DNA of 27,348 nucleotides from assembly GCA_900753305.1 (NCBI GenBank), contig CAADYR010000086.1, forward strand, positions 1 to 27,348. Reading direction: 5' to 3'. The position numbers were made by a program, and so were the translations under genes. Origin of the DNA: Lachnospiraceae bacterium (GTDB lineage Bacteria; Bacillota; Clostridia; Lachnospirales; Lachnospiraceae). Below the pieces are notes generated by a model, which saw only the letters and a list, made by a program, of their open reading frames with translations, was not told the origin of the DNA and did not search any database. Within the stretch, counting starts at the first letter, position 1, and each line of letters begins with the position of its first letter. Below, one piece after another: positions 8,915-16,163 of this stretch.

Positions 8915-9158
8915 ATGAATATCATATACGCAGATTACAACATTTACCACAACAGCATTGATAGATATATGCACTTATGCCGGATATATTTTACGGATTG
9001 ACTGTGCAAAAGCAGAGGAAGGATTGAAGACCACCCCTAATTCGGAGTGTGCTTTGAATGCCCTTGCAATAGATAATCCACTTGAATATGCAAGACTTTA
9101 TCTTGACGGAACTATGCAAATTTGGATAGATGCAGAGGACAGTTTAGAGGTGTGGTAA
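8915..9158 (+). pseudogene. Frameshifted small protein of mobile-element type (DUF6061-like)
   Basis: The first frame starts at an ATG (8915) with AGAGGG 8 nt upstream, reads MNIIYADYNIYHNSIDRYMH and onward, and stops at 8999-9001. A second frame continues from about 8982 with the pattern expected of the rest of the domain (RIDCAKAEE, then NPLEYARLYLDG) and ends at 9158. Together they give about 80 aa resembling the DUF6061-type proteins I know from integrative elements of gut Firmicutes; the family name is from memory. The 17 bases at 8982-8998 read sensibly in both frames, as if one copy of a tandem repeat had been lost. Function unknown. Confidence 0.55.
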
Positions 9159-9164
9159 CTATAC

Positions 9165-9195
9165 AGGCGGATTGCTAAGAATGGGCAGTCCGCCT
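9165..9195 (+). terminator. Hairpin after the broken DUF6061-like gene
   Basis: An 11-bp stem (9165-9175 with 9185-9195, one T-G pair) with a 9-nt loop follows the stop codon by 6 nt. No T-run follows, so termination would be weak; it may only protect RNA 3' ends. Confidence 0.4.
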
Positions 9196-9312
9196 TAAAT
9201 AATCAAGAAAAATATAAGTGGAATAATAGGGATATTCATGGTACAATAGAGAGCGAAAATTTGAAGTTTCTGTTATGTAATTTATTTTATTGAAAAGGAA
9301 AGAGTAGAAAAA

Positions 9313-9351
9313 ATGATACTTTGCATTGTAGTAGCTCCTTGCAGAGTCTGA
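9313..9351 (+). CDS. Candidate 12-aa leader peptide MILCIVVAPCRV
   Basis: A short frame with ATG at 9313 and stop at 9349-9351 is preceded by AAAGGAAAG (about 9294-9302). A possible promoter upstream is TTGAAG (9261-9266) and TATTTT (9283-9288) with a 16-nt spacer, low confidence. The last codons lie inside two mutually exclusive stems (see the attenuator entry), the usual arrangement where ribosome position on the leader decides expression of a downstream resistance gene. The MFS pump starts 89 nt after the leader stop. Confidence 0.5.
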   Translation: MILCIVVAPCRV

Positions 9352-9399
9352 GGAGACTGCATGGAGGAACAGCACTAGGCTGATATCCTCAGGCTTTGC
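9335..9399 (+). promoter_or_regulatory. Attenuator with two competing stems before the MFS pump
   Basis: Stem A pairs 9341-9354 with 9386-9399 (14 bp, two G-T pairs) and is followed by TTCTGTTTTG, a poor but T-rich tail, giving a terminator-like fold. Stem B pairs 9335-9349 with 9354-9366 (12 bp, one mismatch and a 2-nt bulge). The two share bases 9341-9349 and 9354, so they cannot form together. Both overlap the end of the leader frame. This fits ribosome-mediated attenuation of an efflux gene. Pairings are seen; regulation is inferred. Confidence 0.5.
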
Positions 9400-9440
9400 T
9401 TCTGTTTTGAGAAATAGTTGATAAGAAAAGGAGCAAAGAA

Positions 9441-10733
9441 ATGAAAAATATAAAGAAAAATGAATTATACCAGTTGAAAGATTTTTTGATTCTCTGGAGT
9501 ACCCAGAGTGTATCTCAACTTGGTAGCAGTATCACAGCATTTGCACTTACTTTATGGCTGTATGAGAAGACAGGTTCTTCATTAAGCACAGCAACACTTA
9601 CTATATGCTCTTATGCACCATATGTGCTAATGAGCATATTTGCAGGAGCATTGACAGACAGATTTGATAAAAAGAAGACAATGCTTGTTTGTGATGTGCT
9701 TGCAGTGTTTTGTACCATAGTAGTATTTGGGTTATTTAGAACAAATCGTTTAATGGTATGGCATTTGTATGCTTTAAATGCAATTTCCGGATTAATGAAT
9801 ACAGTACAGCAACCTGCATCAGAAGTTGCTATGACGCTTATCATTCCTGAAAAGTATTATCAGAAGACAAGTGGTCTTCGTTCTTTGTCAAGGTCGCTGA
9901 TATCCATATTAAATCCTTTGATTGCTACAGCATTGTATTCTTTTATAGGGCTTAATGGTGTTATAGCAGTAGATATCGGAAGCTTTATAGTTGCATTTGT
10001 TGCATTGCAGTTTTTTATTAGAATTCCAGAAAGCAAGAGTGAAAGAAAAGAAAGTGTACTTGTTCTTGCTAAAGAAGGAATTGGATTTTTGAAAGACAAT
10101 CCAATGATTATGATGCTGATATTATTTATGGCAGGTGTTAATCTGGTGGCTTCCGCTTTTGATGCAACGTTACCGGGTTATGTGCTTCCGAATCCAAAAG
10201 GTGGTCAGACAGTTCTTGGAATTGTTACTTCTTGTTCCGGTGTAGCTATGATTATTGGGAGTCTGATTGTTTCTGTTTTACCTAAGCCAAAGGATAGGGT
10301 AAAAGTCGTTTATTTGACAATGTTATTTTCGTTGGGAACTGAAAACTTTTTACTGGCATTTTCCAGAGAACCAGTATTATGGTGTATTGGACAGGTTATT
10401 GGATGGATTCTTGTGCCTGTTATGAGTACTAATTTAGATGTGATTCTTAGGAGCACCATTCCGGTGGAATTACAAGGGCGTGTTTATGCGTGTCGCAATA
10501 CTCTTCAGTATTTTACTATCCCGATTGGATTGTTTTTGGGAGGTTTTATGGTAGATAATGTATGCGAACCGCTTATGGTCGCATATGGTGAATTATCAAT
10601 TTTAAAAACGCTTTTTGGTACGGGTAAAGGTTCAGGTGCTGCACTTATGATGTTTATACTTGGTTTAAGTGGAAGTTTAATCTGTATTATTACCGGTAAG
10701 AAATTGAAAAAATATCAATATGTAAAAAAATAA
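9441..10733 (+). CDS. MFS efflux transporter (MFS_3/Mef-like)
   Basis: A 430-aa membrane protein with about 12 hydrophobic segments. The N-terminal FLILWSTQSVSQLGSSI segment and the GALTDRFDKKKT signature between TM2 and TM3 (about residues 69-80) fit the MFS_3 group, which includes macrolide efflux (Mef) and enterobactin exporters. A second conserved region is ELQGRVYACRNT around residue 350. AAGGAG (9427-9432) lies 8 nt before the ATG. The attenuator upstream suggests induction by a ribosome-targeting compound, which would suit an antibiotic pump; the actual substrate is unknown. The gene is AT-rich, as are the next three, and probably arrived with the accessory region. A hairpin at 10743 ends the transcript. 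Confidence 0.85.
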   Translation: MKNIKKNELYQLKDFLILWSTQSVSQLGSSITAFALTLWLYEKTGSSLSTATLTICSYAPYVLMSIFAGALTDRFDKKKTMLVCDVLAVFCTIVVFGLFRTNRLMVWHLYALNAISGLMNTVQQPASEVAMTLIIPEKYYQKTSGLRSLSRSLISILNPLIATALYSFIGLNGVIAVDIGSFIVAFVALQFFIRIPESKSERKESVLVLAKEGIGFLKDNPMIMMLILFMAGVNLVASAFDATLPGYVLPNPKGGQTVLGIVTSCSGVAMIIGSLIVSVLPKPKDRVKVVYLTMLFSLGTENFLLAFSREPVLWCIGQVIGWILVPVMSTNLDVILRSTIPVELQGRVYACRNTLQYFTIPIGLFLGGFMVDNVCEPLMVAYGELSILKTLFGTGKGSGAALMMFILGLSGSLICIITGKKLKKYQYVKK

Positions 10734-10742
10734 CTTTGTTTT

Positions 10743-10770
10743 GGGGCGATTTATTTCGCCCCTTATTCAT
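10743..10770 (+). terminator. Terminator of the MFS pump gene
   Basis: GGGGCGA (10743-10749) pairs with TCGCCCC (10756-10762) around a 6-nt loop, 9 nt after the stop codon. The tail TTATTCATCTT is only moderately T-rich. Confidence 0.7.
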
Positions 10771-10880
10771 CTTGCAAGAATGAAATATCATAAAAATTCA
10801 ACCTGATAACACTCTCGAAACTTTCAGTAAGCCAGTGTGTTTAACTGAGAGACGAATTTGAAGTTGACGGAGGAATAAAA

Positions 10881-11444
10881 ATGCTTACACATGTTGGCAC
10901 AAATACAATAGAGACAGAGAGATTAATACTTCGAAGGTTCGAATATACAGATGACGACGCAATGCTTAAATATTGGGTTGCAGACGAGAAAATACAATCA
11001 TTATATTCTGAACCAGTGTACTCTACTAAAGATGAGGTAAAAGGATTGCTTGACAAGTATATAGGTTCTTATGAAAAGAATGACTATTATCGTTGGGCTG
11101 TTGTTGAAAAAACAACGGGTGAATGTATAGGACAGATAGCATATTTTTTGGTTGATAGTAAGAATTATTTTGCTGAAATTGAATATTGCATTGGTTCGGA
11201 TTTTCAGTGTAAAGGTTTTGCAACAGAGGCAACAAAAGCAGTTATTGCATATGGATTCGATAGAATGAATTTGCACAAGGTTCAAATTTGTACTAAGACT
11301 ATTAATGCACCATCAAAACGAGTAATAGAAAAATGTGGTTTTGTATATGAAGGAACATTGAGAGACTATTTCTATATGAGCGGAGAATATGTTGGAAGAT
11401 TGTATTTTTCAATATTAAGAAATGAGTTTGAAACTATGAAATAG
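10881..11444 (+). CDS. GNAT acetyltransferase, RimJ/RimL type
   Basis: A 187-aa acetyltransferase. The N-terminal TERLILRRF segment is typical of the RimJ/RimL subgroup, whose members acetylate ribosomal protein N-termini, or in resistance variants antibiotics. The acetyl-CoA motif A is QCKGFATEA (about 111-119), and the C-terminal NAPSKRVIEKCGFVYEGTLRD is the subgroup's usual motif B region. GGAGGA lies 6 nt before the ATG. The next gene starts 22 nt after the stop and probably shares the transcript. The neighbourhood (pump, second GNAT, methyltransferase) suggests modification of a small molecule or antibiotic, but that is inference. Confidence 0.85.
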   Translation: MLTHVGTNTIETERLILRRFEYTDDDAMLKYWVADEKIQSLYSEPVYSTKDEVKGLLDKYIGSYEKNDYYRWAVVEKTTGECIGQIAYFLVDSKNYFAEIEYCIGSDFQCKGFATEATKAVIAYGFDRMNLHKVQICTKTINAPSKRVIEKCGFVYEGTLRDYFYMSGEYVGRLYFSILRNEFETMK

Positions 11445-11466
11445 GATATTTGTAGAGGTATTGTTT

Positions 11467-11922
11467 ATGAAGAATGAATATAGAAAAGCGGATGTTGCAG
11501 ATGCAGAATTACTGATAGATATTTATAATTCTACATTTTATAGTGATTATATTAAATATGGTGAATGTCCTGCTTATGGAAAAACAAAAGAAATGATGGA
11601 GAAATCTATAATAGATTATCCTAAATTTATTATTTTATATAATACCGAACCAGTCGGTTGCATTTCTTGTAAGAAGGTGGAAAAAGGAATATATGAGGTG
11701 GGCTGTTTGTGTGTTGTTCCAGAGTTTCAAGGAAAAGGAATAGGAACTCAAGCAATTAAATTTATAACATCGCACTACGAGGATTGGGATAAATTTACTT
11801 TAGTCACCCCCATAGACAAAAAGGAAAATGTAAAGTTTTATACAGAAAAATGTGGATTTGATATAGTGTCTATGGAAATGGATGGGAATGTTAAAGTAGC
11901 ACGATTTGTTTTAGAAAAATAA
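11467..11922 (+). CDS. GNAT-family acetyltransferase
   Basis: A 151-aa GNAT protein with a complete fold: the first strand YRKADVADAELLIDIY, the central strands KKVEKGIYEVGCLCVVP, motif A EFQGKGIGTQAI (about residues 93-104) and a terminal segment VKFYTEKCGFDIV. The ATG at 11467 is chosen because AGAGG (11454-11458) is 8 nt upstream; a TTG at 11461 would be 2 nt away. It sits between another GNAT (22-nt gap) and a methyltransferase (23-nt gap), probably in one operon. Substrate unknown. Confidence 0.85.
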   Translation: MKNEYRKADVADAELLIDIYNSTFYSDYIKYGECPAYGKTKEMMEKSIIDYPKFIILYNTEPVGCISCKKVEKGIYEVGCLCVVPEFQGKGIGTQAIKFITSHYEDWDKFTLVTPIDKKENVKFYTEKCGFDIVSMEMDGNVKVARFVLEK

Positions 11923-11945
11923 ATTTGAATTTGATGAGGTAAATT

Positions 11946-12725
11946 ATGAGTAATATAAATAATATGTCGATTGTGAAACAGCAGTATGCTAATGCAAATA
12001 ATTTAAATACAAGAATTTCAATTCATGATAAATATTCGACAAATAAGATGGGGTTTGGAAATTGGATTGTTTCAAATTATAGAATTGATAAGGGTATGAA
12101 AGTTTTAGAGCTAGGTTGCGGAACAGGAGATATGTGGAAAAACAGAAAGGATTTGATAAAACTATGTTCCAAATTGACGCTTTCAGATTTTTCCGAAGGA
12201 ATGCTATCAACAACCAAAAATAATATAGGCGAATATAATAATATTGATTATAAAGTTATTGATATTCAAGAAATTCCTTTTGAAAATGAAACTTTTGATG
12301 TAGTTATTGCAAATATGATGTTATATCATGTGCCTGATATAGATAAAGGCTTGGCAGAAGTACGTCGAGTGTTAAAGAGAGGTGGGCTTTTTTATTGTGC
12401 GACTTATGGAGAACATGGAATTGTAGAATACCTTTCAAAAATACTTTCCGCATATGGTGTTGAAGATAATATAAATAAGAATTTCACATTGCAAAATGGA
12501 TATGAGATATTAAGTAAAACTTTTTCCAGAGTCGAAAAGCTGGAATACATTGATTCATTAGCAGTTACCAATATAGATGATATGGTGGAATATATTTATT
12601 CTCTTTCAAGTATGACATCATTAAATAGTGTGCCGAAGCAAGTCATAAAAGAGATTTTGATTAATAATACAACGAATGGAATTTTAAATGTACCAAAAGA
12701 ATATGGAATGTTTATATCGTCATAG
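11946..12725 (+). CDS. Class I SAM-dependent methyltransferase
   Basis: A 259-aa Rossmann-fold methyltransferase of the Methyltransf_11 type. Motif I is VLELGCGTG (about 53-61), followed by an acidic strand end LSDFSEGML, the motif IV region FDVVIANMMLYHV and the post-motif VRRVLKRGGLFYCATYG. The C-terminal third (about residues 150-259) is helical and probably forms the substrate lid; it names no specific acceptor. The AT content and codon choice match the two GNAT genes upstream. GAGG at about 11935-11938 serves as ribosome site. It probably ends the accessory operon of modification enzymes; a small-molecule acceptor is more likely than RNA given the lack of an RNA-binding domain, but this is inference. 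Confidence 0.85.
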   Translation: MSNINNMSIVKQQYANANNLNTRISIHDKYSTNKMGFGNWIVSNYRIDKGMKVLELGCGTGDMWKNRKDLIKLCSKLTLSDFSEGMLSTTKNNIGEYNNIDYKVIDIQEIPFENETFDVVIANMMLYHVPDIDKGLAEVRRVLKRGGLFYCATYGEHGIVEYLSKILSAYGVEDNINKNFTLQNGYEILSKTFSRVEKLEYIDSLAVTNIDDMVEYIYSLSSMTSLNSVPKQVIKEILINNTTNGILNVPKEYGMFISS

Positions 12726-12764
12726 AAAGCGTCAAATTCCACTTCACATGAAAGGATATCACAG

Positions 12765-13145
12765 ATGAAAACCATAGATATTGTTGGAGATAATTATTTC
12801 GGAAAATGGGATAAAACCAGAACTGCCTGTAGAGGCATCATAATTGAAAATTCAAAAATCTTACTTTCATACGAAACAGTAACCGATCAGTGGATGATTC
12901 CCGGTGGGGGATTAGAAGAGAATGAAAGTGACAGGGAATGCTGCATCCGCGAAGTTGCAGAAGAAACAGGAACTACTGAAACAAAACTGACCCAAAGAGA
13001 ACAGAAAGTTGGAATGGAAGCAAGATGGCTTCCTATAGATAAGATTAAGGATATCTTTTCAAAACATAATTCCTATGCTGAAACGGATGAAATGCGAAGA
13101 GGTATGTATCTAAGAGAATATACTGCATTAATGGAATTGGTTTAA
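12765..13145 (+). CDS. Nudix hydrolase with apparent internal deletion
   Basis: A 126-aa Nudix-fold protein. The Nudix box is clear, with GLEENESDRECCIREVAEETG (residues about 48-68) carrying the REVAEE metal ligands, preceded by WMIPGGG. In relatives that I know the box is followed by about 30 residues forming two strands (a tyrosine-rich segment) before the LTQREQKVGMEARWLP segment; here the box is joined directly to it at about 12974-12985. The reading frame is kept, so a shortened protein is made, but the fold is probably incomplete. GGAACT/ACTGAAACA-like short repeats flank the join. AAAGGA serves as ribosome site. The original substrate would have been a nucleotide or sugar diphosphate. 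Confidence 0.7.
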   Translation: MKTIDIVGDNYFGKWDKTRTACRGIIIENSKILLSYETVTDQWMIPGGGLEENESDRECCIREVAEETGTTETKLTQREQKVGMEARWLPIDKIKDIFSKHNSYAETDEMRRGMYLREYTALMELV

Positions 13146-13173
13146 TGCATATGTATTGCATAAAATATTTCTA

Positions 13174-13202
13174 TTACCAAAGATAAATGTCATTTATATA
13201 AT
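13174..13202 (+). promoter_or_regulatory. Promoter of the first MarR gene
   Basis: TTACCA (13174-13179), a 17-nt spacer and a perfect TATAAT (13197-13202). The -10 box touches the palindromic operator that follows. Confidence 0.7.
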
Positions 13203-13220
13203 AGTCCTGAAAAAGGACTA
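13202..13220. promoter_or_regulatory. Palindromic operator for the first MarR regulator
   Basis: TAGTCCT (13202-13208) and AGGACTA (13214-13220) form a perfect 7-5-7 inverted repeat across the expected transcription start, ideal for autorepression. The half AGTCCT recurs at 13715-13720, ahead of the MATE gene, facing a one-mismatch partner AGTACT at 13731-13736. Binding by the MarR protein is inferred from position. Confidence 0.65.
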
Positions 13221-13237
13221 AGAAAGGAGGATATATT

Positions 13238-13672
13238 TTGACTATCGAAGAAAAAACAAAGGTATTTTGCAACGCCTGGCAGAGCATCAGTATTATATAT
13301 GAAGATTATGCCAGAAAATCAGGCATTTCTTACAATTCACTTTATATTCTGAATGCGATACAGCAAATAAAGGATTGTACCCAAAAGCAGATTTGTGAAA
13401 AGACTTTGTTGCCGAAACAGACCGTAAATAATGTTATTACTGCGTTTTACAAAAGTGGATATATTGAGCTTCGGGAATTCCCTGAAAACAGAAGGATTAA
13501 AACGATACACTTAACAGAAAAAGGGGAGAAGTATGCTGATAAACTCATTCCACATATTCATGAGGCAGATAAGGTTGCTATGAACTCATTAACGGAAGAA
13601 CAGCAGGATACCCTGCTTTCTCTCATGAATACTTATGTTTCCGCTTTTCGCAAAGAAATGCTCGGAGAATAA
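13238..13672 (+). CDS. MarR-family transcriptional regulator
   Basis: A 144-aa winged-helix regulator. The helix-turn-helix lies at about residues 47-70 (TQKQICEKTLLPKQTVNNVI), followed by the wing with the family's FPENRRIKTIHLTEKG pattern at about 86-101. The start is a TTG at 13238, with AAGGAGG (13224-13230) 7 nt upstream and no suitable ATG nearby. MarR proteins usually repress themselves and an adjacent pump and release DNA on binding a drug-like ligand. Here the neighbour is a MATE pump, as in the MepR-MepA pair of Staphylococcus. A terminator directly follows the stop codon, so readthrough to the pump is limited. Confidence 0.88.
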   Translation: MTIEEKTKVFCNAWQSISIIYEDYARKSGISYNSLYILNAIQQIKDCTQKQICEKTLLPKQTVNNVITAFYKSGYIELREFPENRRIKTIHLTEKGEKYADKLIPHIHEADKVAMNSLTEEQQDTLLSLMNTYVSAFRKEMLGE

Positions 13673-13706
13673 CCTTCTGTTCCACTTGAACAGAAGGAAT
13701 ATTTTT
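13673..13706 (+). terminator. Terminator of the first MarR gene
   Basis: CCTTCTGTTC (13673-13682) pairs with GAACAGAAGG (13688-13697) around a 5-nt loop. AATATTTTT follows. The hairpin starts immediately after the stop codon. Confidence 0.85.
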
Positions 13707-13752
13707 GTGTATAAAGTCCTAAAATAATACAGTACTATATAAGGAGAAATTT

Positions 13753-14986
13753 ATAAAAACAGTAGATATGACAAAAGGCAGCCCCGTAAAGCTGCTGATA
13801 CAGTTTGCAATTCCCATTCTAATCGGTAATTTATTTCAACAAATCTATACTCTGGCAGACCGAATCATTGTCGGACGTTTTGTCGGTGACAAAGCCTTTT
13901 CCGCCATTGGCGCAACGAATGCCCTTTCCATGATGTTCATGTCCATGTGTATGGGTGTTGCAATCGGAACAGGAGTTGTGGTATCACAATATTTTGGTGC
14001 TAAAGATGAGAAAGGAACAGCAGCTTCCATTGCAAATGGCAGTTATACTTGTATTTTGATAGCAATTGTGATGACTTTGCTCGCACTTGCAACCACAAAG
14101 CCTATATTGCTTCTTCTTAATACCCCTCAGTCCATTCTTCCCGATGCATTGACTTATATGTATATTTTCATGAGCGGTCTGATTGCAGTTACAGCCTATT
14201 ACACACCTTTTTCTATTTTAAGGGCACCTGGTGATTCCAGAACACCACTTATTTTCCTGGTTGTGTGTAGTTTGTTGAATATTGTACTGGATTTATTGTT
14301 TGTAGTTGTATTTAAAACAGGTGTTGCAGGTGCCGCTGTAGCTACCGTCCTTTCAGAGGCTATTGCTGCAATTCTCTGCATCATTTATGCGTTCAGGAAA
14401 GTGCCGCAGTTTGGGCAGGCATTCGTATATCGTAAATGGTTTCGGAAAATCCGTAATTGGTGCTTTTACAGCAACGACTCAGATTGAATTACTGGTACAG
14501 CAGATATTCGCAACTTTAGGTGCAGCAATCGTGACCTATACCGGGCAGAACATGGGCGCTGGAAAGCAGGATAGGATATCGCTTGAAGTTATTGTGGCTA
14601 TGAAGATCAGTGCAGTGGTATCCGTAATTTTGCTTATTGTATTCTGGGCATTTGGACATCCGATCATGAGTATTTTTGTCACAAATGAAGAAATCATTTC
14701 TATTGCAGCATCCGGTATCCGAATTACAAGCCTGTTTTGGATTGCCCTTGGTGGAGTACAGATTTTAAGATATATGTTAAACGGTGCGGGGGATTCCATG
14801 TATGCTCTGATAAACGGAGTAGTTGAAGTCATTGCAAGAATTGCTTTTGCAGTAGGGCTGACCGCAATTCCTTTTATTGGAATGTGGGGAATCTGGCTGA
14901 CTACAGGACTGACCTGGACTGTTACTGCTATATTTGCATTATTCCGATATAAGCATGGAGCATGGAAAGAAAAGACTCTGGTATAA
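13753..14986 (+). pseudogene. Broken MATE multidrug efflux gene (MATE 1)
   Basis: Two frames together encode a MATE antiporter, which would export cationic drugs using Na+ or H+. The first part (MTKGSPVKLLIQFAIP onward, to 14487) has the N-terminal half with six hydrophobic segments. The second part resumes in another frame at about 14423 (IVNGFGKSVIGAFTATTQIE) and runs to 14986. Against the normal pattern about 45-55 residues are missing between QFGQ (codon 217) and IVNGFG, so an out-of-frame deletion lies at about 14415-14430. The ribosome site AAGGAG (13741-13746) is 6 nt before an ATA at 13753 (frame IKTVDMTKG), suggesting the original ATG start was also lost; the next ATG (13768) is 21 nt away. 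The product should be inactive. Confidence 0.85.
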
Positions 14987-15026
14987 AAAATAACTGTTCC
15001 CTATAACATTCTATTTTGTGTTACAC

Positions 15027-15045
15027 TATTAAGATAGACTTAATA
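15027..15045. promoter_or_regulatory. Palindrome upstream of the GNAT-maa operon
   Basis: TATTAAG (15027-15033) and CTTAATA (15039-15045) form a perfect 7-5-7 inverted repeat 35 nt before the GNAT start codon. A possible -35 TTGTGT (15016-15021) precedes it, but the -10 box is poor. It could be a regulator site; the binding protein is not known. Confidence 0.35.
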
Positions 15046-15079
15046 CAAAATAAAATGTAAAGATGGGAAAATAATCAAT

Positions 15080-15532
15080 ATGATCAGAACATTACAAAAT
15101 GCTGATATAAACAGAGTCGCTGATATTTGGTTAGACACTAATCTGAAAGCACATTCTTTTATTTCAGCTCAATACTGGAAAAGTAATTATGATTTAGTGA
15201 AAAAAATGTTGTCACAGGCAGAAGTCTATGTGTATGAAGATGGTCAAAAGATACAGGGCTTTATAGGACTAAGTGACGAATACATCGAAGGTATTTTTGT
15301 CCCTGAGGAAATGCAGTCACAAGGCATAGGTAAACTCTTGCTAAATTATATAAAAGACAGGAAAAGTGCATTACGCTTAAATGTATACCAGAAGAATATA
15401 CGCGCAATACATTTTTATCAAAGAGAAGGGTTTGAAATCCAATGCGAAGGCCTGGATGAAGTTACTGGTGAAAAAGATTACGTAATGATATGGCACAGCA
15501 ATAAAAATTTTGTAAGGAAGACAAGAGAATGA
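15080..15532 (+). CDS. GNAT-family acetyltransferase (RimI/YiaC-like)
   Basis: A 150-aa GNAT protein, first gene of a four-gene operon. The opening MIRTLQNADINRVADIW is the usual first strand and helix; motif A is MQSQGIGKLLL (about 79-89), preceded by EYIEGIFVPEE. The later VYQKNIRAIHFYQREGFE segment is motif B. Length is normal. The ribosome site is weak (GATGGGA). The stop codon overlaps the ATG of the next gene by 4 nt (ATGA), so translation of the two is coupled. Acceptor unknown; the RimI/YiaC subgroup acetylates protein amines or small molecules. Confidence 0.85.
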   Translation: MIRTLQNADINRVADIWLDTNLKAHSFISAQYWKSNYDLVKKMLSQAEVYVYEDGQKIQGFIGLSDEYIEGIFVPEEMQSQGIGKLLLNYIKDRKSALRLNVYQKNIRAIHFYQREGFEIQCEGLDEVTGEKDYVMIWHSNKNFVRKTRE

Positions 15533-16149
15533 CTGAATGGGAAAAAGCACAGAATGGTTATTTATATGATGCCAACTATGATAAGGAGATTGTGGAAGCT
15601 CGAACACGTTGTGCTGATCTGTGTTATGATTTCAACCATTGCAAACCATCTGATACAGAACGACAGAAAGAATTTCTGGAACAGATCATTGGAGGTATGA
15701 AAGGAAATCCCGTGATCACAGCACCATTTTATTGTGATTATGGATTTAACATTTCTATAGGGGAAAATTTTTATACAAACCATAATGTCACGATACTTGA
15801 TGGAGCAAAGGTTACATTTGGAAATAATGTATTTATTGCACCGAACTGTGTTTTTTCTACGGCTGGACATGCCATAGACAGCGAGCAAAGAATCCAGGGA
15901 TTAGAAATTGCCCTGCCAATTACGATAGGGGACAATGTCTGGATCGGAGCAAATGTATCTGTGCTACCGGGAGTGACGATTGGAAGCAATACAATTATTG
16001 GCGCAGGCAGTGTTGTGAATAAGAATATCCCTGACGGCGTAATTGCCGTTGGCAATCCCTGTAAAGTAATCCGTAAGATCACAGAAGCCGATAAGCATAA
16101 ATACCCAATATTTGAGGAACCTAAAAAGTCATCAGAAAATAAGGAATGA
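15529..16149 (+). CDS. Sugar O-acetyltransferase (maltose/galactoside type)
   Basis: A 206-aa left-handed beta-helix acetyltransferase of the Maa/LacA group, transferring acetyl from acetyl-CoA to a sugar hydroxyl. The N-terminal helical cap (EWEKAQNGYLYDANYDKE, EARTRC) is the Maa-specific domain. Hexapeptide repeats run from about residue 75 to 165 (ISIGEN, VTIGSN, TIIGAG). The catalytic His is His114 in TAGHAID, matching the LacA position, and the C-terminal GNPCKVIRKI is the family ending. Its ATG overlaps the preceding stop codon by 4 nt. Such enzymes often detoxify non-metabolisable sugars or act on glycans; the substrate here is unknown. Confidence 0.9.
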   Translation: MTEWEKAQNGYLYDANYDKEIVEARTRCADLCYDFNHCKPSDTERQKEFLEQIIGGMKGNPVITAPFYCDYGFNISIGENFYTNHNVTILDGAKVTFGNNVFIAPNCVFSTAGHAIDSEQRIQGLEIALPITIGDNVWIGANVSVLPGVTIGSNTIIGAGSVVNKNIPDGVIAVGNPCKVIRKITEADKHKYPIFEEPKKSSENKE

Positions 16150-16163
16150 AGTGAGGGGTTTAT

